Source: Austropuccinia psidii (lineage: Eukaryota; Basidiomycota; Pucciniomycetes; Pucciniales; Sphaerophragmiaceae). Taken from it: DNA of 64,000 nucleotides. Each line of letters opens with the position of its first letter. Positions within the stretch are counted from its first letter, which is position 1. This document shows positions 26,260-36,823 of the stretch, in pieces. The stretch spans positions 54,692,937 to 54,756,936 of the forward strand of contig JALGQZ010000001.1 of assembly GCA_023105745.1 (NCBI GenBank), given 5' to 3'. The notes under the pieces are model-generated. The model ran no database searches. It saw only the letters and a list, made by a program, of their open reading frames with translations, and was not told the origin of the DNA. The translations under genes were made by a program, and so were the position numbers.

Positions 26260-27375
26260 TGTCACAGGGGCTCTAGTGGAAATACAAGAGTGGCCTGGCA
26301 CTCAGCAATCAGGGAACTCACTTGGAAGACTCCAAAAGAAATAAAGAATAAAAAGAATAAGAATGAATTCCTCTAAAAGATATGCAGGTACAAGATGAGA
26401 TGCAAAGAGGAAAAGGAAGCCAAATGGCCAAAGAGCCAACCAAGTAAGTCCTTAATCACTGTTTCAACCTGCCAAAAATGAACAATGGAATTAGTAAGGA
26501 TATGACCACCAAATATCCATTGACAGGCGAAGAAAGATAAAGAGAAATGTGCTAAATGACTGACTTAATAATATCAGTATTTGCTTAACTAAAATGAAAA
26601 GAAAATAGAGATAAAATAAAATCAAAGTATATTAATTAACTGGGGAAAAACCCCCCAGGGTGGAAAGGGTAGCCGGTATATGTGAAAAGTTGGGAGCTTG
26701 AGTTCTTCAGGCTGAAAACTAATCTGTATTGATCCTTGAGGCTGTATTGATTGTTTTGGGAATTGATACAGCTGGCTAATGTTGAAATTGAATTGGGTTG
26801 AATGAACTTCCCATGCTTGAAAATGAAATACAGTCCTTGGTGAGTCCAGACTGTATTGAAATGAATGTGGTTGCCAAGATGGATTGAGTGGAGCTTTGAC
26901 ACTTGACAACTTCTTTTGGCACCGCCTCTTGAATACACTTTTGAGAATGAATTGAAAGTATTCCATTGGAAGGAATACTTGGAATGAGAATAACCAATGA
27001 CTGCTTGATGGCGTCATTGGTCTTTGACGCTGAAACACTTGCTCTTGAGCCTTGATGATTCCTCTGAATGATTGGGTGCCTTGATGACGTGATGAGATGT
27101 TGGAATGTTGAAATGACCCTTTGATATTGCCACCATTGAATTGCTGTTGGAAAATGGTGCACAATGATGTATAACATCATTTGTGGCATATTGGTTCATT
27201 GACAAGAAGATTACATCCAAAGGACTTGAGATGGAAAGGCAAAGGGGAAAAGGATGGCTGTGGTGACTTCAGAGCTTGGAAGGTGTTTCTGGGCCCTTTG
27301 GGGGTTTTGGCCACTTTTGGGTTCTGAGCCAAAAACTGGCCCAAAAGGCGGGAAAGTGTCTTTTGGACACTTTGC

Positions 27376-27515
27376 GTCAAAGTGCGCAAAAAATGCGCAA
27401 ATGCGCAAAGTGCGCAAAAAATGCGCAAATGCGCAAATGCGCAAAGTGCGCAAAAAATGCGCAAATGCGCAAAGCAAAATGCGCAAAAAGTGCGCAAATG
27501 CGCAAAAATGCGCAT
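27376..27515. repeat. TGCGCA-rich array in U3, left LTR
   Basis: About fifteen copies of the self-complementary hexamer TGCGCA separated by 2-4 A. It lies within U3, upstream of the presumed start site, and could hold promoter elements. Its counterpart in the other LTR is shorter and differently arranged. Confidence 0.95.
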
Positions 27516-27520
27516 TATGA

Positions 27521-27550
27521 GCCCAAATGGCCAAAAACAGCCATTTGGGC
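27521..27550. repeat. Inverted repeat in U3 (also 35569-35598)
   Basis: Arms GCCCAAATGGC and GCCATTTGGGC, an 11-bp perfect match, flank an 8-base spacer CAAAAACA. Both LTRs have it. Nearby at 27713-27730 is the perfect 16-bp palindrome ATGGCCAATTGGCCAT. Confidence 0.9.
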
Positions 27551-27795
27551 CATTTCCCCTGCTTTTGAGGGAAATGACCAGAAATACCCATTTGGGCATA
27601 AATTGCCGCTATGGGTTCTGGATTGAGGTAAAGGGCCATGAAGGCTCCAAAACACAAATGGCCATAAAAGGTCCATAAGATGATGACGTGGCCATATTGG
27701 CCACTGGTGATGGATATGGCCAATTGGCCATAAATGAACTGTGGCTTGATATGCCATATGGGGATCCAAGGAGGTAAATTGCCATGGTTGTGACA

Positions 27796-28604
27796 GTACC
27801 CCCACCTTGAAATGGTGAGCTCCTGAGCACCAATACAAGGTGAAGCCTGTTGAGGCTATTGGAAAGATTTTGAGAGAGTGATTCAAGAGGACTGATTAAG
27901 TTGAAGAATTTGAAAACTGATATTAAAAATTTGACATTTGATGCAGGACTTGCTTGATCTTCTTTTGACATTGGCTTCATGATTTGAGTTGAATTTTTAA
28001 AATGAATGAAATTTTGACGTGATAATTGACGTGATAAAATAAAATTTTAAAATGAAAATAAAATGAAAATAAAGAATGAAAATGAAAATAAAAAGAAAAA
28101 GAAAAAGAGAAAAGAAAATGAAGTGAATCTTGAGGAGGTTCCAATCTTCATCATGGAGGTTAATAACTGATTTTGGAATTGGCCAAGGACCTGGAAAGAG
28201 AAATTTGATGCCAGGTGCTCACAAAGTGGCCAAGCTGATGTTTTGACAAGATTGTAGACCCCTCAGGGAAGTGCACACCAGGAGAGGAACTTACTTTTGG
28301 TAGTTACCACTCCCGCCAGTGCCATAAAAATAAAAACAAAAATTCTGAAGGAATGACTTTGAATTTGGAATCTTGGAAATGAATTGAAAAGTGAATGGCC
28401 CATTGTCCCAAGTGAAAATGGCCATAAGATTTGGAAATGAATGTTGAAAAGCCCGGCCAAAGATCTGTGTCCAAAATTTGCAACGTGCTCACAGAGTGGC
28501 CAAGGTGATGCTTACAACAAAAAGAGTAGAATACCCCTAAAGGTGCATACCAGGAGTGGGACTTACTTTTGGTAATTCCTCTCCCCACCAAGCACCATAA
28601 TGAA
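27796..28604 (-). other. Element A 3' noncoding region with internal duplication
   Basis: About 800 bases between the pol stop and the 3' LTR. Two imperfect direct copies of about 115 bp lie at 28214-28327 and 28484-28600 (shared words GTGCTCACA, AGTGGCCAAG, CTTACTTTTGGTA). A purine-rich run (28020-28120) and the polypurine tract AAGGTGGGGG (27808-27799, sense) adjoin the 3' LTR. Confidence 0.75.
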
Positions 28605-31600
28605 TCAAGCTTTTGAAGAATTGGGACCCGGCTTGTCAGGATATAAAGAATGAAAATCTTTGACAAGTTCAGGACAATTCTTGAGGTTTTCGGCTGGTTC
28701 CCAAGTGGATCTTTCTGGGTCTTGACTGAAACCTTTCCATTCCACCAGATACCATAATTTTCTTCTTTTGAGTTTTGAGTCCAGTATTTGAGAGACTTCC
28801 CATTCCTCTTCTTCTTCAATGATAATTGGAGGAGGAGGCTCTTGATGCCGATTTGGGATTGTTGATGTCTTGACTGGTTCCAAAAGTGAGATATGGAAGA
28901 CTGGGTGGATGGATTTCCATTGAGATGGAAGCTTGAGGTGGTAAGCATGAGAACTGACTTTCTTCAAGATTGGAAAAGGACCCAACCATCTTTCGGATAG
29001 TTTTTTGGTGGGTCTGGTTGATTTGATGTTCTTGGAAGAAAGCCATACCATGTCACCAGGATTGAAAACAGGTGGACTTGCTCTACCTTTATCTGCATAC
29101 CTCTTAAACCAGTTTATGGCGATTTCAAGTTCTCTCTTGACATCTTGCTGTACTGATTGGATTTTTGTTGATAAATTTCCAGCAGGAGTATCTTGAGTGA
29201 TGTGAACTGAATCAAATTGTGGATCTCTTCCATAAACAGTGAAAAACGGTGATTGCTTGGTTGAAGAGAGATCAGAATTATTGTAGGCAAATTAAGCCAG
29301 AGGGAGCCAGGTGTTCCAATCATCTTGATGATAACTGACATACATCCGAAGATACTGTTCTAGTATCTGATTTACCCTCTCTGTCTGTCCATCAGTTTCT
29401 GGATGATAAGCAGTTGACAAGTCTCTTGAAATCTTGAGCTGCTGACAAAGGTTGGTCCAAAAGGAAGAAACAAAAAGAGAACCTCAATCACTAACAATGC
29501 TTGAAGGAAGGCCATGCTTTGAGAAAATATTCTTGATGAATAAATGGGCCAAATCTAATGAAGTGATTGAAGCTATTGTTGGAATAAAAACCGCCATTTT
29601 TGAGAATCTGTCCACTATGACAAGGATTGAGTCAAAGGAATTGGACAGTGGCAATTGAGTGATGAAATCCATTGAAAGACAAATCCAAGGACCACTTGGA
29701 ATTGGAAGAGGCTTGAGGAGTCCAAACTTCTTGTGATTAATGTTTTTGTTTCTTGAACACTGTTGACAGGATGAGACATAATCCTTGATAAATTGAGTCA
29801 TGCCAGACCAGTGGAAATCCCGCTTGACAAGTTTGAGAGTCTTCTCTTGGCCAGGGTGTCCAGCTAGAGGAGAGTCATGCCGCTTTTGAAGTATATTGAG
29901 TTGAATTGTGGGGTCATTTGGGACCACCACCCGATCTTTGAAAAGGAGAAGTTTGGAAGAGGAATCAAGAGAAAATCTGTGACAGATTTACCTTTACCCA
30001 AATCTTCAAGGACACTTCTATATTGAGGGTCTTGCCACACTGCCTTCTGAATTGAATCAATCAAATTTGAAAATGAATCCACCTTGACTGCAAAAAATTT
30101 TGAGGCTTGAATTTCATCTTGCTTGATTATCTTCTGATAGTTCATTGGATTCTTGCTGATGAAATCCTCCCCCCTCTCTGGGTAAACGTCGTCCCGACGT
30201 GACAAAGCATCTGGAAGGGTGGCCAAGCGGCCAGGGCGGTAAGTGATTGAGAAATGAAATTCAGATAGAAATTCAGCCCAGCGGGCTTGACGGCGAGTGA
30301 GAATCTTGGAAGACATAAAATATTGAAGAGAAGAATGATCGGTGAGAACTTCAAAAGGGGAAGAAATGGAAAGAAGAAAAGCTCTCCAGCGCTTGAGAGC
30401 CCAGACTATGCCAAGGAGTTCCTTGTCATGAATCTCATAATTAAGCTCAGCTGGGAGAAGCTTGCGGCTATCAAATGCAATGGGATGTTTTCCTGAGTCA
30501 GAGACCTGACTCAGTACAGCACCAAAGGCATAATCTGATGCATCGGTCTCTACAATGGTGGGTAGAGAAGGATTGGAGCAGTGGTGAATGCCTCTTTGAG
30601 TTGATGAAACTGTCTAAGAGCTTCCTCATTGAGGGGAAAACGGGAATCTTTCTTGAGGAAACTTGTGAGTGAACTAATTTTCTTTGAATAATTCTTGATG
30701 AAACGGCGGTAAAAATTGGCAAAGCCAAGGAATGATTGAAGAGCCTTGAGGTTTCTTGGAGGCGGCCAATTGAGAATTTGCTGGACTTTTGCTTGGTCCA
30801 TCTTGAGGCCTTCAGAAGAAACAACATAACCTAAGTACTCTACACTAGAAACATGGAATAGGCATTTGGACGCCTTAGCAAAGAGGTTATTGGCTCTGAG
30901 TCTGGAAAGAACAGTGGACACATGAGTGACATGTTCTTCCTCAGATTTGGAAAAGACCATAATGTCATCCAAATAAACCACAACATAAACATCAAGAAGA
31001 TCATAAAAAATATCATTGACAAGATTTTGAAAAGAAGCAGGAGCATTGGTAAGCCCAAAAGGCATAACCAAGTACTCATAACTACCATATTTGGTTCTAA
31101 AACAAGTCAAATGTTCATCACCTTCCTTGATTCTGAGCAGGTCATATGCACCACGCAAATCAATCTTGGAGAAGATAGAAGAACCATTGAAAACAGTGAG
31201 AAGCTGATTCATAGGAGGAACAGGATACTTGTTCTTCCTAGTAACAGCATTGAGTTTGCAGTAATCAACACACAAACGGAGGCCACCATCTTTCTTTTTG
31301 ACAAAAAGAACAGGTGCTTCTGTAGAAGAGGAGCTTGGCCGGATGAAACCTTTCTCTACATTCTCTGAAATGTAGGCCCTGAGTGTATCTGACTCTTGGT
31401 TTGATAAAGAGTAGATCACCCCAACTGGAGGTAGAGACCCCTCCAGCTCGATATGATGATCACAGGCGCGGTGAGGAGGAAGTTTCTCTGCTTTCACCTT
31501 GGAGAATACATCCAAGTATTGGTGATAAACAGGAGGAACAACCTTCATCACGGTTTCTATTTCTTCTGGCTCTTCCTCTTCATCCCACAACTCCTCCAGG

Positions 31601-32316
31601 GAGTCATGATAAGACAAAGGAGGAAGGTCCATATTCCCAAAGAAGGGATGAAGTGAAGATACAGAATTATCTTCTCCAACATCTTGAATCTCTTTGAAGA
31701 CTTCATCTCTAGATGATAGTAATGACTGATGGGAATTAAGGGAAGGAATATGGACAGAAGACGGAAATGATGGTGTTCTAGAATCACCAACCAGAGCTGC
31801 ACATGATTTGGCAGAAGAAAAGTCATTACTGAAAGAAATTAAAGGATCATTATAGTCCTTATGATCAGAATTAAAGGTGATCAATCCTTGCCTCCAATCA
31901 ATAAACGGATTAAAATGATTAAGAAATTCAAAGCCAAATATGAGGTCTTCTCCCTTGGGAGTATCAATGACTAAGAAATCCCATTCAAAGCTTGGGAAGG
32001 AAGGGAGCTCAACCATATATTTAGTATGGTGAGTCACAAATAAAGAAGGAAACTCAGAGGAGTCTAAAATGATGAGGGGAATCTTCTCTGGAAGTTCTGA
32101 CGTAGTCAATGAATACTTGTGAACAAACTGCTTTGCAATAAATGAGTTGGTAGCACCAGAATCAATGAGAATACTGTAAAAAACATCAGAAAGAGAAGAA
32201 AAAACAAAAAATTTAAGAGAATTTTTGACACCAGTATTTAGAATGCACAATTGTGCTCTGGATGGAAAACTGTGAAGACCATTGAACACAACATGATCTT
32301 CACTCAGGCTTTTCCC
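28605..32316 (-). pseudogene. pol: Element A pol: PR-RT-RH-IN-chromodomain, broken
   Basis: From the slip site the frame is open to 30550. It contains protease (LIDSGATNSF, about 45 residues in), then RT with KIDLRGAYDLLRIK, MPFGLTNAPASFQNLVND and VVVYLDDIMVFS (YLDD near residue 440 counted from 32289). One RT motif reads VDYCKLN, where families usually have VDYRKLN. A frameshift near 30565 leads into RNase H ([36 protein letters not shown]). Another near 29965 leads into integrase: [14 protein letters not shown] with SCQQC (H2C2), SMDFITQLPLS, a TGA at 29484-29486, [12 protein letters not shown] and a TAA at 29292-29294. The C-terminus carries a chromodomain (about 28802-28635: YLVEWKGF, TWEPAENL). 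Chromodomains of this class are known to guide integration to heterochromatin. Confidence 0.92.
32272..32316 (-). promoter_or_regulatory. Candidate -1 ribosomal frameshift signal, gag/pol
   Basis: On the minus strand the last gag codons are GGA AAA GCC TGA, preceded by G, so the heptamer G GGA AAA (32316-32310) fits the X XXY YYZ rule. A 6-base spacer, GCCTGA, holds the gag stop. Then GTGAAGATC (32303-32295) can pair with GGTCTTCAC (32280-32272) in a 9-bp stem with one G-U pair and a 14-base loop. The pol frame is exactly -1 relative to gag and open from the slip site onward. Confidence 0.75.
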
Positions 32317-33640
32317 TGGCTGGGAAATTTGCCTGACGGTTGGGTAAGCTTGTTTTGAGCCCTTTTGAAACAGGTCTCAAGACTATGCTTCCCACCACAA
32401 TAGGTACAAAGACCCTCTTTGATTCTTCTTTCTTTTTCAGAATTCATGAGCTTGAAATCTTTATTCAATAAAGAAGAATGGGGCTTGTCCCTCTTCTGAA
32501 AATTCTTCTTCTTCTTTTGACTTGAGTTTGAAGAATTTTGAGGATGAGAAGAACTTGACTTTGAGGCTTCTGGCTTCTTCTCTTGATGATGACTCTTTTC
32601 ATTTTGCCTCTCATGGTACCTGGTATCAAGTTCCAGGGTAACGTCCATTAAGTCTTGAAGAGAGTCAATTCTTGAAGGATGGGAGGCCAATTGATCCAAA
32701 ATCCTGGATGGCAATCCCTTCCTGAAATGATGGATAAGAGCTCTTTCACCCCAATCCCCAATTCTTGAGACTAAACTTCTGAAATCGGCAATGTATAAGG
32801 ATACATGCCCACCTTCTTTCATTCTTAAAGAATCCAACTCAGCTTCTGCTTTTCTGACTTCATTCGGGTCACCAAATAGAGTGAAGAGTTGAGATTCAAA
32901 AAGACGCCAGGAATTGAGAAGATAATTTGAGTCTTGATTGGTGAGATTGGAAAGATAAGGCTCAATCCATTTTGCAGCCCTGCCAATGAGAAATGAAGTG
33001 GCATAAAAACCTTTCTTTCTGTCTTGAGAGAAATTCGCCGGATCATTATGAAAGATAAGCTGGCATGACTGAATAAACTTCTAACTTTGAAGGGCTGAGT
33101 CCCATCAAAGCATTCCGGTGCCTTCATAGATGGAGTCTTAAAGGCTGGTGGTATTGATGCTTCAGAGGATGAAGCTGCTTGAAGATTGGCCATACTCTGA
33201 GTCATTTGCTGCATGATGGCCAATAGAGATGGTTCAGACTGATGAGAGACAGGCTGATTAGACTGGGCTAGAGTTGGCCCTCCAGTACCTTGGGATGCTT
33301 CCACCGGAGCAGGAGCACCTTCAGTACCATCAGACTCTTCCTCTTCCACAGAATTCTCCTCCTCCTCTTCACCATCTTCACCTGGACCTTTGAAAATAGT
33401 CCTTGAAGTTCCTGGAAACCCGCCAACTACTCCTGAAAATGGACTTGATCTTCTGGGCCCTCTTCCTTCCTTCCTGGATGGTGCTGCTCCTTCCATGCGG
33501 GGTCATCTATCTAATTGGGCCCTCAGTTGAGGAACTGCTGGGGTGCCATCTAGAGGAGCTCTTGGAGTTGGAGTGAGAACAGCTTGAGCTCTGGCCTGAG
33601 ATCTTGTCTGTCTTGCCGGAGGTGAATGTTGAATAGGCAT
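32304..33640 (-). pseudogene. gag: Element A gag (one nonsense, one frameshift)
   Basis: The start at 33640 gives MPIQHSPPARQTRSQARAQA, in frame with the later MEGAAPSRKEG. An in-frame TGA at 33503-33505 separates them. The N-terminal third is Pro/Ser/Glu rich. The capsid-like part follows (PECFDGTQPFKVRS, then LIFHNDPANF after a one-base loss in a T run near 33085, and RMKEGGHVSLYIADFRSLVSRI). A basic/Ser-rich segment leads to a CCHC knuckle CTYCGGKHSLETC near residue 420. It ends with TGA at 32304-32306. The product would form the particle and bind RNA. The lesions are likely mutations of this copy, since the remaining frame is well preserved. Confidence 0.9.
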
Positions 33641-34336
33641 GATAACAGGAATGAAATTGAAATAAATGAATTAAAATCAAAATTTTCTTGAAGTGAAAAG
33701 AGTCAACAATCAAATCTTGAGGAAAATGAATGAATCAAAATGAAAATCTTCAAGTACGTCAATAAATCAAAATCAAAATGAAGTCTTGAAGTCAAAAATC
33801 AATGAATCAAATCAATCAAAATCAAAATATTGCAGAAAATCAATCAGTCAAATGAAATCTTGAGGCAAAATCAGTTTATGTCAAAATTCTTGATGTGAAA
33901 AATCAGCAAAATCAATGAAATCTTCAGGTCAATCAATTTTCTTGAGGTCAATATCAAATATGTCAAATCAATCAATCAATCAAAATCAAGTGAATTATTC
34001 TTTAAAAACCAAAATTCTTGAAGAATGAATCAATTATGAATCTTGATGTGAATAACGTGTCTGAATATCTTGATGAAAAATTTGAAAATCAAAGAAAACC
34101 AAGATGACGCCTGAATTATGAATGAAATGAAAATTGATAATTTGAAAAAGATTTTAAAGAGAATAACAAAAATAAAAATGGGTCAGCTTTCAAATTTCAA
34201 AATGAAGAATGAATGAGAGAAAATTGAGAGATGAAAATGAATCATTAAGTTCATAAGCATAAAAGAATCATAATTTCGATGAAATGAGTGACTGAAATTA
34301 TAAAGAAAGAATGAACAGAATGAAAAAGAAATTATG
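33641..34336 (-). other. Leader of element A, low complexity
   Basis: About 700 bases between primer-binding site and gag, dominated by irregular repetition of ATCAATCAAAATC-like words. No ORF of interest. Confidence 0.7.
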
Positions 34337-34350
34337 AGTTAATTAATATA
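34337..34350 (-). promoter_or_regulatory. Primer-binding site of element A (self-primed type)
   Basis: Directly after the 5' LTR the sense strand reads T then TATATTAATTAACT. It lacks the TGG start expected for a tRNA-primed site. It is perfectly complementary over 14 bases to an LTR-internal segment at 34720-34733. Confidence 0.6.
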
Positions 34351-34719
34351 ATGTCACAGGGGCTCTAGTGGAAATACAAGAGTGGCCTGGCACTCAGCAA
34401 TCAGGGAACTCACTTGGAAGACTCCAAAAGAAATAAAGAATAAAAAGAATAAGAATGAATTCCTCTAAAAGATATGCAGGTACAAGATGAGATGCAAAGA
34501 GGAAAAGGAAGCCAAATGGCCAAAGAGCCAACCAAGTAAGTCCTTAATCACTGTTTCAACCTGCCAAAAATGAACAATGGAATTAGTAAGGATATGACCA
34601 CCAAATATCCATTGACAGGCGAAGAAAGATAAAGAGAAATGTGCTAAATGACTGACTTAATAATATCAGTATTTGCTTAACTAAAATGAAAAGAAAATAG
34701 AGATAAAATAAAATCAAAG

Positions 34720-34733
34720 TATATTAATTAACT
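34720..34733 (-). promoter_or_regulatory. Presumed transcript start / self-primer of element A
   Basis: On the minus strand this reads AGTTAATTAATATA, the exact complement of the 14 bases that begin one nucleotide past the end of the 5' LTR (34337-34350). In self-priming chromoviruses (Tf1 of fission yeast is the established case) the first 11 or so bases of the mRNA anneal to such a site. An ATATA box lies 36-40 bases upstream (34769-34773). The start site itself is inferred, not observed. Confidence 0.6.
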
Positions 34734-35464
34734 GGGGAAAAACCCCCCAGGGTGGAAAGGGTAGCCGGTATATGTGAAAAGTTGGGAGCTTGAGTTCTTC
34801 AGGCTGAAAACTAATCTGTATTGATCCTTGAGGCTGTATTGATTGTTTTGGGAATTGATACAGCTGGCTAATGTTGAAATTGAATTGGGTTGAATGAACT
34901 TCCCATGCTTGAAAATGAAATACAGTCCTTGGTGAGTCCAGACTGTATTGAAATGAATGTGGTTGCCAAGATGGATTGAGTGGAGCTTTGACACTTGACA
35001 ACTTCTTTTGGCACCGCCTCTTGAATACACTTTTGAGAATGAATTGAAAGTATTCCATTGGAAGGAATACTTGGAATGAGAATAACCAATGACTGCTTGA
35101 TGGCGTCATTGGTCTTTGACGCTGAAACACTTGCTCTTGAGCCTTGATGATTCCTCTGAATGATTGGGTGCCTTGATGACGTGATGAGATGTTGGAATGT
35201 TGAAATGACCCTTTGATATTGCCACCATTGAATTGCTGTTGGAAAATGGTGCACAATGATGTATAACATCATTTGTGGCATATTGGTTCATTGACAAGAA
35301 GATTACATCCAAAGGACTTGAGATGGAAAGGCAGAGGGGAAAAGGATGGCTGTGGTGACTTCAGAGCTTGGAAGGTGTTTCTGGGCCCTTTGGGGGTTTT
35401 GGCCACTTTTGGGTTCTGAGCCAAAAACTGGCCCAAAAGGCGGGAAAGTGTCTTTTGGACACTT

Positions 35465-35566
35465 TGCGTCAAAGTGCGCAAAGTGCGCAAATATGCGCGA
35501 ATGCGCAAAGTGCGCAAAAAGTGCGCAAATGCGCAAAAGTGCACAAAATGCGCAAATGCGCATTAT
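35465..35566. repeat. TGCGCA-rich array in U3, right LTR
   Basis: Shorter counterpart of the left-LTR array, with about ten units, some mutated (TGCGCG, TGCACA). The two arrays should have been identical at insertion. Confidence 0.95.
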
Positions 35567-35843
35567 GAGCCCAAATGGCCAAAAACAGCCATTTGGGCCA
35601 TTTCCCCTGGTTTTGAGGGAAATGACCAGAAATACCCATTTGGGCATAAATTGCCGCTATGGGTTCTGGATTGAGGTAAAGGGCCATGAAGGCTCCAAAA
35701 CACAAATGGCCATAAAAGGTCCATAAGATGATGACATGGCCATATTGGCCACTGGTGATGGATATGGCCAATTGGCCATAAATGAACTGTGGCTTGATAT
35801 GCCATATGGGGATCCAAGGAGGTAAATTGCCATGGTTGTGACA

Positions 35844-35848
35844 CATTA
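35844..35848. repeat. Target-site duplication CATTA, right of element A
   Basis: Matches 26255-26259 exactly. Confidence 0.95.
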
Positions 35849-36230
35849 TTCATTTTAAGTTGTCAACAGTCATTGCTATTTTGGCTGATAACCCATTATA
35901 ACTTTTAAACAATCTATTTCACATGTTGTTTCATTGGTTTCTGAGCTAAATAAGGTTTTATACCTTTTTAAAGGTATTATTACTTAGACTTCAGTAATTA
36001 TTGGCTTTTCAGATATGCCATGTAAATTACATATGTGTATTTTACCATGACGAATCTAATGGTGTAATTTATTTCAAATGTTTACTCATTAGATTCTGAG
36101 TTAATTCAGATTTTGTACTTATTTATGGTATTTTTACTAGTCTTTGAGATAATTATCATAAGTATAATTATTACAGAAATCTTTCTGTGACCTTTTTGTA
36201 TGTGTGGTCATATCTCAAAGCCTCACATTT

Positions 36231-36823
36231 TTACTAACTTGAAGATTATAATTTCAATTCTTATTATTCAAATGAGTTTTCAAAGCTATTTTGCTACCTT
36301 TTTGAATACTTGGTAACATCTCAAAGGCTCAAAAATTATTTTTCCCCACAATCACCAACTTTCAAAATAATAGACTGGAATAATAAATATATACACAGAA
36401 ATTCCCACCTACCTTTATATTGAAAGGGTCCAAATATTCTGCATATTTTCTTCCTTCATTGAGGCTTCAAAATCTTTTGATAATAAGGTTTAAAATAAAG
36501 TTCAGCTTCTGAGAAGGTAGGATGAGTCTATGTGGATGAGGTTGTAAAGGCAAGTTAAATCTATTATTTAGCCCTGGAGTCCAAGCTGAGGCCAAATAAA
36601 GTAATTTTTTCCTAACTTAAAAGTAATTTGGCCTTTTATTATAGAAGATAGTCTGTAGGAACTCTATAAGACATCCAATATGGATAGTTGAGCTCAATAA
36701 AATTGGACTCCTTCCCTTATAGATGAGCTTTTGAATCTTGAGAAGTGACCATTAACTGGGCCATCTGTTGAAGTATTTACAAAGGATCAGGGTCAGAATA
36801 AAGGGTAGGATTATGAGACTTGA
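36231..36823 (-). other. Spacer; right part possibly relic gag of element-A type
   Basis: The last 200 bp weakly resemble element A gag around 32650-32760 and 33240-33300. The host sequence appears to continue at 38894 after repeat copy 2, with CTTGA on both sides of that insertion. The left 400 bp is AT-rich and unassigned. Confidence 0.4.

Larger units (their letters stand above)
26260..27795 (-). repeat. Element A left LTR (3' LTR)
   Basis: 1536 bp, bounded by TGTCACA and TGTGACA. It is 44 bp longer than the right LTR, entirely because of the TGCGCA array at 27376-27515. ORFs of 100-180 codons inside it occur identically in the other LTR and are not considered genes. Confidence 0.97.
26260..35843 (-). 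mobile_element. Element A: recent Ty3/Gypsy chromovirus
   Basis: A complete LTR retrotransposon of 9584 bp on the minus strand. Terminal LTRs start TGTCACA and end TGTGACA and are flanked by CATTA duplications. In transcription order: 5' LTR (35843-34352), putative self-priming site, leader, gag, -1 frameshift signal, pol (protease, RT, RNase H, integrase, chromodomain), a long 3' noncoding segment, purine tract, 3' LTR (27795-26260). The LTRs differ by about three substitutions outside a variable array, so insertion was recent. Nevertheless gag and pol carry two frameshift indels each at most and three nonsense codons, so this copy should be non-autonomous. The chromodomain and YLDD-type RT place it among chromoviruses. 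Confidence 0.97.
34352..35843 (-). repeat. Element A right LTR (5' LTR)
   Basis: 1492 bp. Outside the array I find three differences from the left LTR (for example GGCAAAGG versus GGCAGAGG, and CCTGCTTT versus CCTGGTTT). Relative to the transcript, U3 would run from 35843 to about 34734, and R/U5 from 34733 to 34352 if the self-priming model holds. Confidence 0.97.
24927..36230. repeat. LTR-like AT-rich repeat R, copy 1 (split by element A)
   Basis: The flanks of element A, 24927-26259 and 35849-36230, together align with copy 2 (36824-38893) over most of its length. Shared landmarks include the GACTATGAAA stretch near the left end, TTTGGACCA just before the insertion site, ACATGTTGTTTCATT, and TGGTCATATCTCAAAG near the right end. 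No coding capacity is visible. The left end begins TGATAAGG; the right end near 36225-36330 is uncertain because the terminal motif appears twice. Confidence 0.75.

Noticed and set aside
26622..27886. ORFs of 100-180 codons within the element A LTR
   Set aside because: They overlap in several frames, occur identically in both LTRs, and have low-complexity translations driven by the TGCGCA array.
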